NCBI GenBank assembly: GCA_039619475.1
Contig: CM077115.1
Coordinates: 65,726,864-65,790,863 of the forward strand
DNA: 64,000 nucleotides
DNA from: Icerya purchasi
Lineage: Eukaryota > Arthropoda > Insecta > Hemiptera > Monophlebidae
Direction: 5' to 3'
The first letter of the stretch is position 1. Every line of letters starts with the position of its first letter. Below the pieces are notes generated by a model, which saw only the letters and a list, made by a program, of their open reading frames with translations, was not told the origin of the DNA and made no database searches. The position numbers and the translations under genes are program-made. Of this stretch, positions 21,801-33,660 are shown in pieces.

Positions 21801-23065
21801 CTTTCCGATTAGTTATTTCATAATATTTACGAGCGGTCCACTTAAATAAAACTAACCGAGAATATTGGTTAAAAAAAGGTTTTTTATACGTCATTCGCCT
21901 ACTTTAACATCAAATTGGTTTACTACACGCATATGGTGCGCCTGAAATAATACTTAAAGAAGTATAATTTAAATTGTTCGAAGCGTTTTAGCGAAATTAT
22001 CGTATCAGTAAAGTATAAAAAATCGTCTAGATGAAAAACAAAACTTTCCAATATTAAATAGTAACATTATAATTTCCATAATGCTCTTTCTATTGTGAAT
22101 CTGTTTCTTGTAGTATCACCGGCTAATATTTTTTTAAATTTCCATTGAAATAACGCGCTCTAAAGGAATGCGTAACAGTATTTTAATTTTTCAAAAGAGA
22201 AAATCATTTTTCAAGCGACGTACAAATGAAAAAAAGAATAAACTGTTAAAAATCAAAAACCGACGATTTTTAAAAGATTAAAATTTAATATTTTGTTGAG
22301 AAATCGAACAAAAAGTTAGAGTAATGTTTTGATAATGTATCTGATTCATAAAATAACCGACCATAATAAAGATGAATTGATAGAATCATACCGATTTAAG
22401 CAAATTTAAATATAAGTATAACCGTTGCTGGACTGATGTTAGTATTTATTTCATATGTGAAAATTGAAGATTTTTATCAGAGATTAACGTAACTGGAGAC
22501 AAAATATTTTCTATGTGGTAGATTGTAATGTGAGTAAACACCGTATTTGAAATAAAATGACGGATATAATACACCGATCTGACGTTTACATTAACTGAAT
22601 AAATTTTACTATTATGGAAATAAACAATTCAGTAACACGATGAATTATTATGTCTAATTTGTTCAGACCTCGTGAAGAAAAATATGATCTTTTAGTTGTG
22701 GTTTTTTGGATTTTGTAGCTTTCAGTTGTAACTTACGGATTACTTTTTTTTTTTTTTCAATTTCATCATGAATAATGACTAACAAATTGTTCGCAAAATT
22801 CCGATTCAAATGTATTTTCTGAAAATGATTCGTTTATAATGATAGACGCAAAAAGATAATACTTCAGAAAGGTTGCTGATTATTCGGACGATTTATATGA
22901 TTTATATAAGTTAAAACTGCAAAAAGGTAAATTTTTAATAGTTTCATAGGCCCTGTCAGAGATGGGGTTGATTTATTTATGTAGGGAGCAAACGTGGGAA
23001 GCGCAGTTGTTGCACTACAACTATTGAGAAGCCGAGAGGCAAAAACGAACGTCAAGGAAGTTACA
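21801..23065. other. Non-coding stretch
   Basis: AT-rich sequence with no recognisable coding frame on either strand. Confidence 0.5.
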
Positions 23066-23740
23066 ATGTCGAAAAAAAAAAAGAGAAAATACGACGAATC
23101 TTATTTATATTTCGGATTTAAGCCCGTTGAAAACGCTCGAGATATTTAAAAAAAAAACTGACACTAAAAAGCTCACCGGAGTTAAGTTAAAGCGGCACTC
23201 TGACGCAGATTTAAAGGAAAAAATCATTAATGTTTTTCAAAAAAAAAAAACAAAAAAAAACTAATGTACATCTCGAACAAATTTGTAAAAACAATAACGA
23301 AAATACTACAATAGCATCATTTTAAGCAATAAGATTGGTCCATCTCGAAAATTGCACATGCGATAGCGGGGAACTTAATTTATATGTTAGAAATAGCCGA
23401 TTACATAATCGGGTAAGAGAACAAAGTTGTAGCAGTGAAATATTCCTACAACACCGTATCCGACCAGATTCATAAATTATCCGATCCCATCGTAGAAGAT
23501 AAATATTGATCGAACCGTTTCGATATATTTGCGATGCACCTTGACGAAAGTACAACTGTTTCTAAACTGTCTAGTTGCAATCATTGCATTTTACAATAAC
23601 ATCAGAGAAAGTTCTAGATGAAGCTCTTCCCCGTGCACACAAAATTCCGGTGATTTTTCAAAGGCAAAGTTTTAGCTCAGTGAACTTCGAAACAAACTGA
23701 CTACTTTTCAAAAAAATAATTCGCTATGTTAGTTTTCGAT
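23066..23740 (+). pseudogene. hAT transposase fossil (ZBED5-like)
   Basis: From the ATG at 23066 the frame gives MSKKKKRKYDESYLYFGF, the typical opening of ZBED5-like hAT proteins. Across frame changes there follow KLTGVKLKRHSDADLKEK, IINVFQKKK, ILSNKIGPSRKLHM, NTVSDQIHKLSDPIVEDKY, FDIFAMHLDESTTVSKLSSC and LSELRNKLTTFQKNN. The order fits the family: BED-finger remnant, N-terminal hAT region, then the block around the first catalytic Asp (LDEST). Many stops and indels are present. The C-terminal dimerisation region and both terminal repeats were not found, so only about the first half survives. Confidence 0.7.
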
Positions 23741-26700
23741 GTTGCGTATAACAATTGCTTATAAAATCATAGCTCATCTTGTAATCTTTTCGAGAAACGA
23801 GACCAAACTTTAATTAGATTTTTATTTTTTCTAATTATTTCAACATCGCTTGGATGAATAAAATAAGGTTACGAATTTTTATTCTAATCGGAAAATTTCT
23901 AATTTCCAAAACTAGTATTAAAAAACTTTTCTAGATATATACACATTTGAACCCCCTACCAAAAGTTACCGTTAACTACTACCCCCACCCCCCACCCCTG
24001 TTCAGATTAAGGAAAATCAGTACAGACCAACTGCTTGAAAATATTCATGAAAAAATATAATAAATAATTACGCAACTGGATTCGCTAAATTCCTGTGTGC
24101 GAGAAAATTCTCTTAGCGATCAAAATGTGAATTTAAAAGAACAAATCCGTTGCCGCGATAACGGGCATTTATAATTTACGGTTATGATCAAACCTGTTTT
24201 CGATTTCGCAGATAATTTCATATACTGTTCCACGTACTTTTTCGGCAGATTTTTTTTCACCTTTTCTTAACTCTTGCTCTGATACGTATTTTCTAATTTG
24301 TATTTCACTGTCCTTTAAGAATTCTGGGGTATACGATCGAATTTGTTTCTTTTTTTTTCTGTTATATTCGCGATATTGTTAATGGTAGTTTTATTAGATC
24401 TGCTGGGGGGGGGGAGGGGGTCGCTTTGAATAAAGTTTTCCTTTTATGTTGCACGGCTGTATATTACTACATACATAGTTAAAAATTTGAGTAAAGTTTT
24501 TGAAAAACTGTATTTAATAATATTTTCTGAGGTTTAAAGTTCTATAAGTTTCCGTTCAAACTTGACCACTACAATGCAAGTAACGAAATGTAACAGCTCT
24601 AATCGTTTCAAAGTAAACAGTCACCCCGATTAGCCACGGTGGACGTTAAAAACATTTCATATAACCGCTATTTGGACGAAATCATTTTTAAATTAATGAG
24701 ACAATTCTCTCGTTAAAGCATTATTAGCGACGACATTTTTCACGTACAATTAAAATGTTTGAGTTGTAAATAATATTATCCATTTTCTGTTATATTACTT
24801 TATTAAAAATATTATAAAAAACGTATACTACAGAAATTATATTTTAATATTATTAAAATATAACTTCTGTAGTATACGTTTTTTATAATATATTTAATAA
24901 ATTAAAATGTTAACAAATCCATCGCCTGTTTATTAATAATTATAAATATAAAACGATTTTAAATTCCCCTTAATAATGAACAAAAATAAGTGTATAAATT
25001 TACTTTAATAAATGACAAATAGAAATATGTTAATTTAAAGAAACCTTTCTGGACATAGCCATTAGCTGATCTCTATCCAGAGGCAAATAATGACGATTAT
25101 AAATTATCTTGGATAATCGTTAACGTGAAATAATTAAAGTGGTAAAAATTTAACCGTATTACGAAAAATTAATTTTAAACTTCAAAACTACAAAACTACA
25201 AAACCAAACGCACATACATATAGGTGTAATTTTATATTCTCGCATTCAGATAATTTCGTGAATTTTTTTTCTTAAGAGAAAAAAAAAACAATAAGACTTA
25301 TTTTACTGAAAACATACTAGTACGGAGGAAAAACTTATTGAAATTGTATCATTTGTTATTTTCAGATATTTTTCAACACCGACTTCTACCGGTATTCAGT
25401 TTCCTCTCGAATCATTAATGCGCTGATGCACACATGCAGCGTATATATAAATTTCTAATATTGTATTATACAAATATATATATATACATATATAAAACCT
25501 GTTTCACAGCAACGATTTTTTTTTTCTGCTTTAAAATTAACCCGGTAAAACGCACACCTCCCCCACCCCCTTTTCATTTAACTATTGCACATTTCAGGTC
25601 GCCGCCACTCTCGAAAATATAAAACTACCATTGCAGATGGTAGACAATAAAAAATTGTATTACGCCGTATAGGCATAAAACCGAATGAATTTAAAAGAGG
25701 ATGGTACGGGGAGAGCCCTGTTTAAAGTTATACCATTTAAATTGCTCCGTGAATAAAAAAGAGACAACGGGACATTTTATTATATTCATTGCGTCAAATT
25801 CAGGATTTTTACTTGTCGTTTTTTTACTCTCTCTTTTTTTTTTTCTTTTTTTTTTATTCTTTTCTTGCGGGTATATATTCTCGAAAAGTTCAACAACAAA
25901 AAACGCTAAAAAACAAAAAAGATATCTTCCGTATAAATTTGTGTATAAATTTTTTCCGCCATTTATTTAAAAGGTCAAACGAGAAACACCATACGCCGTC
26001 GCGTGTGTTTATGAAAAAGAAAAATGAAAAGGTGCCGTCGCAAAGGATTACTAAGAAAAATAAAAACCAAATATTCATTACAGAAAATTCAAAATAACCA
26101 AAAAAAGTAACATTCTTCGATGGCGCACGCCGAGCACAATGAACAGAGTTTGTCTGCGAAAAAACAAAAAAGTAAACTAAAATGAAAATAAACAAAAATG
26201 GAAAAAATAATAATAAAAACCAGTTTTTGCAATTTGTATTTTGAAAATCTACCCGTTGCCTGAGCTGAAAGTATTTATCTTTTTTTTTTCCCTCCTTTAA
26301 AGAAGTCGTGAAAGCGGACTTCCATTGTTGACGATGGGACTACGTGTATTAAAGCGTACTTTTGACGCGTAATTTTTTGTCCCAGTGACATCGTCGTGTC
26401 TTTCCGAACTTTTAAATTTTAGTATTTTTAATTCCGAGCCCGGGGGTGTGGTAGGCTTCATCGTGCGAACGAAAAATATTTAATGAGTCCAACGAACGGA
26501 AGATTAAAAAGTGTATGAAATTAAGCTGAATGAAAGATCTTTTAACTCTTTCGCGGCCTGATTTTATTTTTATTTTTACCGTTTAAATGTTACACTCGCA
26601 TTTAGAACACTCTAAGAATATCTAAATGCGGCGATGTTTATAAGATTCATAACACTATACCGGGGGGGGGGGGGGGATTTTCGTAATTTTTTTGAGGAGA

Positions 26701-26952
26701 GGGGTATATTTTTGAAGAACACGAATCTGGGTTTTTTATTTATTTTTTTTTTTTTCGCGAACAAAGAAAAGGGGTTTTTAGAAAGATGGCTGCGCTCTGA
26801 TAGTCTTAGCCGGTACAAAGAGAGTTTATCGCACCGCCATATAGTTGATTTCTTTTTGTTTTTCAATATTCAAACGTTTGTTACTTAAATGTCGAACACC
26901 ACCATCGTTAAAGTGCAGTGACTTTCGAAGTAACCCCTGATAAGGTCTAGAG
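23741..26952. other. Mostly non-coding stretch
   Basis: AT-rich with G runs (24405-24420, 26660-26676), a TA-rich patch (25474-25496) and a 101-nt palindrome annotated separately. A 50-codon open minus-strand segment at about 24195-24355 is lysine/glutamate-rich but could not be assigned. No other coding signal is recognised. Confidence 0.5.
24800..24900. repeat. 101-nt near-perfect palindrome
   Basis: The arms at 24800-24849 and 24851-24900 are exact inverted copies except for two mismatches, with a single base (24850) at the centre. The arm contains AAAAAACGTATACTACAGAA. It could extrude as a cruciform or give a long RNA hairpin. It may be a tiny MITE or a local inverted duplication. No obvious longer target duplication is present. 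Confidence 0.9.
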
Positions 26953-27339
26953 CAGGGGTGACCAACCCGCGGCCCGCCTTGAACATTTTTGCGGCCCGCG
27001 AGGTGGCAAAAGTAGAACGAGTAAAATAAATATTTTTTAATGATTTCCTTTTTTATTATTTCACTTATATTTATATATTTCTTATATTTCATTTTTAATG
27101 TTAGATATTTCTTTGCAATGTGCATTTAGTATCATTATTATTATATTATCTATGTTTAAGTGTAAGAATAATAGTAAACACAGTAATAAATAACTCATTA
27201 GGTTTCAATTTTTCACTATCAAAAAATGTCTATAGTGGGTTTAAATGTAATATGGGGATATATGATTTTATATGCGGCCCGTGGAGTTATGATGCATTTC
27301 CGAAGTGGCCCGCAGGGTCATTTGGGTTGGCCACCCCTG
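26953..27339. mobile_element. hAT-type MITE with perfect 8-bp target duplication
   Basis: A 387-bp element with 16-bp terminal inverted repeats (CAGGGGTGACCAACCC at 26953-26968 and GGGTTGGCCACCCCTG at 27324-27339, one mismatch). It is flanked by the identical 8-bp direct repeat GTCTAGAG (26945-26952 and 27340-27347). The CAGGGGT start and 8-bp duplication are diagnostic of hAT. Subterminal GCGGCCCGC-type motifs repeat near both ends, as expected of transposase-binding sites. The interior has no transposase. The perfect duplication suggests a relatively recent insertion. Confidence 0.93.
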
Positions 27340-27347
27340 GTCTAGAG

Positions 27348-28670
27348 AGACTATATCAGAGACGGCAGCTGGTAATGATGTGTTTAAAAATGTTTGGATG
27401 ACAATTTCTATTTCAGGTACATTTCTGGGTGCGCTTCTACAGTTTATTTGGCCCAAACTGTTGCTGTGATTCGATTTCTATGATTATAAGGTATATTTTT
27501 TTAAGCGAAACAACAACGAAAAAGTGATTAGATTACAAGTCAAAAACGGGTTTTTTTTTGACTGCCGATAAAATTTGATGAAATGTTTTCATCACCGGAC
27601 TTACGTTGTTGATTTCAAAAAGCAAAAAAACTGTTACGTCTGCGCCGAACAACAATAAATCAGCGTGTGGAAATGATGTGCTATTAAAGTTTTTAGTAAT
27701 TCATGATATTTCTATATTGTGTAATGTGACCACTACATGGCTCGACAAAAAATTAACAAAATAAAACCAATATAACTAAACAAATAAATAAAATATTAAA
27801 AATTTAATTTAATAGACTATCGGGCAAATGGTGTGAGCGTAAGTGTGCGTATATGTGTAATCCCGTTGTCGGCTAGGGAGAAAGGAATTCTGCATCGCCA
27901 CCCACGGAGGACTATTCGGAAAAAATGAATAGCACGAATCATAAAAAATAAGGCCCGTAAACATCGCAGGTTCTAATGATTCCGGGAAGGCACGACCTTT
28001 TTGAATACATCAAAGGATCTCCGCGACCATTGGCTTTCGTTTGTCGCAATTCCGACGAGTGCGGCGGTCAGGTTATAAAAAACATACCGACGAAAAATAA
28101 CGACTGGAATGAGCCGGAGTCGAGGACGAGCAAAACCGTCTAAAAAAGGTCGGAGTCGGTCTGATTTTTGTGACGGTCGAAGTCGGTACGATATAGTTTT
28201 CGGTCTTGGTCATCGAACCAGTAAAAAAGTGAAAAATTCGCTCAAGTTGGCCATTGGCTGTAATTCGACTGTTAAAAACGCGAAAGATCGTAATTCCGAT
28301 TGTTATAATTAAAAAAGTGTACGGAGTATAATTCGTTAATTGTTTTTAAAATACCGCGGACCGAATTTCCCTCTGCAGACCTACCGATTCAAGGGACCAA
28401 CGAGACATCGCCATTCAGGATCTCGCACCACCCGGCCGACAACAGAGATACGTATTAAATTATTTTATATTTATTAATCGTCGCCGTATTATGTTCGTAC
28501 CTAGTTTAATTAACGTGTGTTTTTAGCGGTCGACCGTCCCAGTAAAATCGTTGTAGGTAAATTTAAAATACAAACCTTTAAATCGCAACCCATTTCTTGG
28601 CTAATCTAATAATTAATAATAATAATAACTATAATAATAATAATAATTAATAAAATAGTGCACAAAAAAG
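27348..28670. other. Non-coding stretch
   Basis: No gene recognised. AAT-rich simple sequence at about 28610-28655 lies just before the RTE fossil and might be its insertion context. Confidence 0.5.
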
Positions 28671-29096
28671 ATGATCAGCGGTACATCCCGGACTCCTTTA
28701 CGAGACAACTATAAAGAAATAGATTACAGAAAAATTTTGACGAAACAGATAGAAACATGGTCTGCTTCAAAAAAAAAAAACAGACATCCGACAAAGAAAT
28801 CTCAACAGATGTCAGGGCAAAAGCGGAACAACACAATCCGTCTACGACGGGAGAACCCACTACAAGTATCAAGTTTGCATCTGACGAAAAAAACAAATAG
28901 AACACAATTGAAAAGGCAGGCGTCTTCAGCTAATGAGACATCCTCTGATCCGGAAATTCTACAAATTGAACTAGAAATGTCATCGCAATTCATTATTGAC
29001 GGCACCGCAGCACAGACAGTCAACACCTTAAATACAGAAAACAAAATCAAAGGAAGTAGGAAGAAAAAAACTAAATTAGAAAAATTAAGTCGCTAA
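28671..29096 (+). pseudogene. Lys-rich frame at the 5' end of the RTE fossil, possible ORF1
   Basis: A 141-codon open frame, strongly basic (about a fifth Lys/Arg), without a zinc knuckle or other domain I can name. It ends two bases before a frame that leads into the RTE endonuclease. Some RTE elements have a short basic ORF1, and this could be one. The intact RTE element in this window has no such frame upstream, so the two belong to different families or this is 5' flanking coding-like sequence. Its function is not assigned. Confidence 0.4.
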
Positions 29097-30547
29097 ATTG
29101 AGTCTAGATAGCGACGAAATAAAGTTGATACAGGAACATCTTGAAGCATTAAAATTATCCGAACTCAGTGTTTGCCCAATAACTACTACCGACTTTGTAA
29201 AGCTGATACAGGACTTTAAAACCGAAAAAAGAATAAAATTGAATATGTTTCGATCATTGATGCAAATTGGGAAATTGTCTAACGTTATATTAGAAGTAAC
29301 AAGACTAGACATACTCGGAATAAGTGAAGTTCGCGATGGCCAGGCAGTGATCGAATCTCGATAACACAGCCGCAGTCAAATATATACGAATTCATATATT
29401 CCGGAGGTCAGAAGGGCAAAAAAGGAGTAGAAATTTTAATAAAGAAAGAGTTAGGCAGAATAATAGATGAGATCATGCCAATTATAGAGGTATAGCGATC
29501 AGATTATTGAAAAGTGTCACGAAAATGTAAATCAGAAGAACAAAATAGATATCGAACAGACAAACCGGAATAAACGAAAATCCGAAACAGCAGCGAAGGA
29601 GGGAATCGAGAGATTTAAAATATCCTCAGATGATGAAGAAAACTGGCAGAAATGGAAGAAAATTGTTACTAAATTAGTACGGTTTCAGGTAAAACACAAA
29701 AGAAAAAGATGAGAGGTCGGATAACTCGAGATATACTTGACATGATTGATAAACAAAGGATGATTCAAGATAGAAGGGTTCAGGAAATAGATAAAAAGAG
29801 GAAGAAGTGTAGAAAAGCAAAAAGCTCCTGATATAAACATAAATGCTCGTAGATCTAGAAACTAGAAGAAGAGGGGAAAATTCGGGAATTTCATACAGAC
29901 TTTAAACATATGAAAATAAATCGGAAAGTTCAAAGATCTGGAATAATAAGAATTGAAGATAAACAAGGAGTATCAACATCAAAAAAGTTCACAAAATACG
30001 GAGGAAATAGTACATTCGGAAGATATACGAGGACAATAACGGACCAAAGTTATTGGGAACCAGCAGGGAAGCACCAGATCAGCTCGTTAGAATTAGGGGT
30101 TGCAACAGTAAAATCTAAACAAAGAAAAGCAGTGGGAATCGATGGAATTCCTACAGAGATGTCTTAAGGCATGTATCATTGGATAGTAAAAAAGTATTAC
30201 TCAAAATTCTGAATAACATGTACAGAACTGGCTGCATACTTAGTGAATGGAGTATATCTAGGTGCATTACCAAAGAAAGCTGTCTCAAAAAAATGCGCAC
30301 AGATTTTATGAGTCACACACTGAAACTAACTCGATTACTACATGAGTGATATGCAGTATGGTTTCTGCCCAAATAGAGGTATAGGTATTCTATTGTGCTA
30401 ATAAAATTGATAGCACAACGGTATATTTCGGTCAACAGGAAGACCTCCAAAAGGCATTTGACAGAGTGTAACATATTCAAATAGTAAAACTGCTGAGTAC
30501 ATACAGTATTGATAAAGAAAATATACAGATAATACGTAATTTATATT

Positions 30548-31509
30548 AAGGGGGGCGACACATGTAACCGCCTAAATTTCAGAGGCTTATTTTATAAGGA
30601 AGGAATAAGTAAATATTTTTAAAAGTAAGCACATTTATTCATCATATATTTAAATACAAGACACAATTTTTTTGTTTTTTTTTTTTACAAAATGGCTACC
30701 GTACTGACCATTCTCCTGAGACCCTCGTAGCCAACGGCGGCAAGATCCGAAATCAAAAATTCAAGTTGCAGAGTATTCAGAAAACATGTATTTTCTAGTT
30801 GAACCTATAAAAAATCAAAAAAGTGAAAAAATCGCAAATTAAACGCTTCAGGAAAAAAGTTCGAATTTTTACCCATTTTTTCGATAATTTTGGATCAAAA
30901 ATAGTAGATTTTGAAATTTTTTTTTGGAATTTTAGAGGTTCAACTAGAAATTAATAATACCGAGAAGATGTGTACCACATTTCATTGAAATCGGTTGAGA
31001 ACTTTTTGAGTAATCATGTCCGCCAATTTCAAAAAAAAAAGTAGTTTCCAGAAAAACGCGTTTAAAGTTTTGACACACAGAAACTCTATGATTGCAGCGA
31101 CTTACCAACTACTAGTCAGCTAGTCAACGATTCCAGAGCCATATAGCAATCCTTCAGTGCGTTCGTAGAACTCATTTTTCTTATTGAACTCTTCTTGACA
31201 TGCTTTACGAGCTTTTTTAGTCGTCAAAGAGCTGCGCCGATTTTCTTGACACATTCTTTGTTCATCGATTTTATCTTGATATGACATGCATTGGCGGTCA
31301 ATTACTATTTGTAAGGAGTTCATTACTTGTAAAAGATATGCATATCCATTATTGAACAGTCCAGCTGGGATATATGCGCTAATTTCAACAATTTGTAGTC
31401 CTGAATTCAAGTGCTTTGGACAGAGACGCCAGATGGTAGAGTTGAAACTCACATTTGCATTCTGCGTGTGGCTACCCAAACATCTTTCTAGTAAATCATC
31501 TCGGGACAC
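30548..31509 (-). mobile_element. 3' end of a Mutator-like DNA transposon
   Basis: The minus-strand frame at 31120-31509 (129 residues) reads PRDDLLERCLGSHTQNANVS, FNSTIWRLCPKHLNSG, then VEISAYIPAGLFNNGYAYL and a basic stretch ending EGLLYGSGIVD. Proteins with this end (GxTQNxNESFN...W...PK, then YGxG) occur in Mutator-like transposases of arthropods; I recall the pattern but cannot search it. Downstream, 30548-31119 is a non-coding tail ending in AAGGGGGGCGACACATGTAA, a plausible terminal repeat. The other end and the catalytic core are absent. It sits inside the RTE fossil. Confidence 0.55.
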
Positions 31510-32345
31510 TTTACCGCAACTCCTCGTTTTGTTCGTATTAATGTGGAAGGCAAAAATTCGTTTCTGTACTTCAACAGGAAAATTAATAATTGAGTTTTGT
31601 ATAATGTGGTTAGGTAACGGGAAATATCACGTGAATCGGTAGTTGTGTTATTGTTAATAAGTTTAAATATTCTCTTGACTAAATTAAGTTGTATGAAGTT
31701 GTATCTTGCTGCATTTCCCCAATGCATTAAATCGTATGTGAGAGCAGGCATGTAAAGCGCTGAATATATTCGGAATAAATGATTCCCGCTGAAAAACTCA
31801 TTTAAGTAATAGAAGATGCAATTTAATTTTCTTAATTTCTGCTCTGAATAATGTAAATGTTTATTCCATGTTAGTCTACAATCCAGATTTAAACCCCCAA
31901 GTACTTGATGTCGTGTATACTTTGTCTATGGATATATTGTTGCATAAATTTAACTCTACGTTATCAAATTTATTTTGTTGTAAGTGGCTGTATACCATGA
32001 ATTTGGTTTTCTTAAAATTCACTATTAGTTTATTACTGCTGAACCAGTTCAATAAGACATTAATATCATTTTGAGCAAGATTATGTAAGAGTTGGGCATA
32101 ACGGGAGCTAATTACTATGACCGTATCATCGGCGTAAGTAAAGATTTGTCCCGTTATTTTTATGTTACAGAGGTCATTGATATAAATTAGAAATCTTGAG
32201 GAACTCCACACTCTTGGGTAACGTAGTCGCTCGACACTTTATTTATTTTTGTTTTATATTTTCTTAGACATAAGTAAGATTTAAACCGATTTTAAGGATA
32301 TTAGAAAATGTGGCAGCGTTAACAGATTGGTTAAAGAGATAGGTT
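31490..32345 (-). pseudogene. Antisense LINE RT fragment (CR1/Jockey-group)
   Basis: The minus strand reads NAATFSNILKIG, FKSYLCLRKYKTKINKVSSD then YVTQECGVPQ, a short gap, FLIYINDLCNIKITGQIFTY, ADDTVIVISS, NWFSSNKLIVNFKKTKFMVY, and then MHWGNAARYNFIQLNLVKRI with FKLIN. The YADD active site and the GVPQ motif are present. The GS...LGPLL part after GVPQ is deleted. It lacks endonuclease and tail. It lies between the Mutator-like fragment and the resumed RTE sequence, so it belongs to the inserted block or was itself the target of the Mutator-like element. Confidence 0.7.
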
Positions 32346-33184
32346 AGTGGTTTAATAAAAATATGTAAGGTTTTCTTTTACTAACGGTAACGACAACTAT
32401 CCGAACCAATAAATGGTTGCAATATCAGTCAGATCAGCTATGCTGATGATAAAGTCCTCATTTCAGATACGCCAGGTAATCTACAGAGCTTAGTCGCAAG
32501 ATTTGCGCTAAATATAGAATGAAGGTGAACACTCACAAATCTGAAATTCGCCAAACAAAAATCCCAGAATGAAACACTATTAGTGATAAAAATAGATGGA
32601 GTACCACTAGAACACAAAATTCAAATATCTCGCGGGTTTATCGATAACAGAAGATGAACGGGATGGCGGAGAAATCGAAATAAGAATCGGTATGGAGAGC
32701 GTTTAATAATTTAGAACGGATATTTCGGGACAGAGGAAGGAAGATCCAGAGTTCCGGCTAAAATTACTTTCGTGTTACGTATGGTCTGTTGTCCGTTACG
32801 CGATGGAAACATTCTCAAAAAACACAGAGAAAAAGCTACAAGCATTTGAAATGTGGACCTACAGACGGATGCACAAAATAAAATGGACGGAAAAAATAAA
32901 CCTAAAGTATTTTATTGCCTACCTTGAAGGAAAATAAGGAAACGTATATAAAGTGAAGAATGCAGGTCGACCCCATCTTTCGCTTGGTCGTGAATGGAAA
33001 AATATTGAGCAAAGCACCACCGGGAAGAAAACGGCTAACCCTGTAAACAACTGTTACAGATAATTTAATGCACGCTTGATGCACCTTCAGTTATGGAGAA
33101 ACTCACCAGTAATAATAATCATCATTGATCACATTAGATGTTCCTTAGAACTTGGAAATCAAGAGCACTGAGCGAGTTTAAGCA

Positions 33185-33660
33185 AAAATAAACTACGACA
33201 AATCGAACCGCAAATCGGAATCGGGACAACATCGTCACAAATAGACGAGAGGAAGTTGCTCGAGCGAGGATACAAATCGGTCACACTAGGCTAATGCATG
33301 GCCCACTAGTCAATGGAGAAACGCAGGCGCCGTGCCCTTTCTGCCAACTCTCCGCTCCAACGATAGGACAAATAATCGCTGAATGCCAAAAAACCGATAG
33401 CCAAAGGAAGGAGGCGTCAATAGCCGGACTCGGCAAAGATGAAGTGTTACAGGATAAAACATGACCTAGAAAAACTACTACTACATTCTTTAATGATCTC
33501 AAATTTACTCAAATTAATATAATTAAGATTCGTTAATATGTATTAATATTTACCTTTACATTGTTTTTTTGTACCCATGGAACTTCAATTCCATACTGTG
33601 TCGTAAACGCAAATGACCACAGCAATCGGGCATCATTAAATAAAATATTGTATAATTAAA
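33185..33660 (+). pseudogene. 3' end of an I-type LINE
   Basis: The plus strand reads NKLRQIEPQIG, REEVARARIQIGHTRLMHG, then CPFCQLSAPTIGQIIAEC and GLGKDEVLQDK. This is the C-terminal part of an I-clade ORF2: the conserved LRIGHTRLTH block followed by a CCHC knuckle, with C-x2-C and the final Cys visible and a Gln where His is usual. The 3' UTR runs to a weak ATTAAATAAAAT tail near 33635-33655. A few frame changes occur. It is a 5'-truncated copy starting about 60 bases after the RTE tail. Confidence 0.65.

Larger units (their letters stand above)
28671..33128 (+). mobile_element. Old RTE-type LINE, interrupted by later insertions
   Basis: The plus strand reads, in order: a Lys-rich frame (28671-29096), the endonuclease start FRSLMQIGKLSNVILEVTRL then DILGISEVRD (about 29250-29345), an RT approach (KSKQRKAVGIDGIPTEMS, about 30110), and EKAFDRV-like LQKAFDRV (about 30455). 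It then resumes after the insertion with ISQISYADDKVLISD (about 32430) and AFEMWTYRRMHKIKWTE (about 32845). These match the intact RTE element at 59359-62346 in the same order. The tail at about 33095-33128 has AATAATAATCATCAT. Stops and shifts are frequent, and the endonuclease has lost its central part. Confidence 0.75.

Noticed and set aside
24195..24355. About 50 open minus-strand codons, Lys/Glu-rich
   Set aside because: It faintly recalls the middle of some hAT proteins, but no family motif could be confirmed and the stretch is too short.
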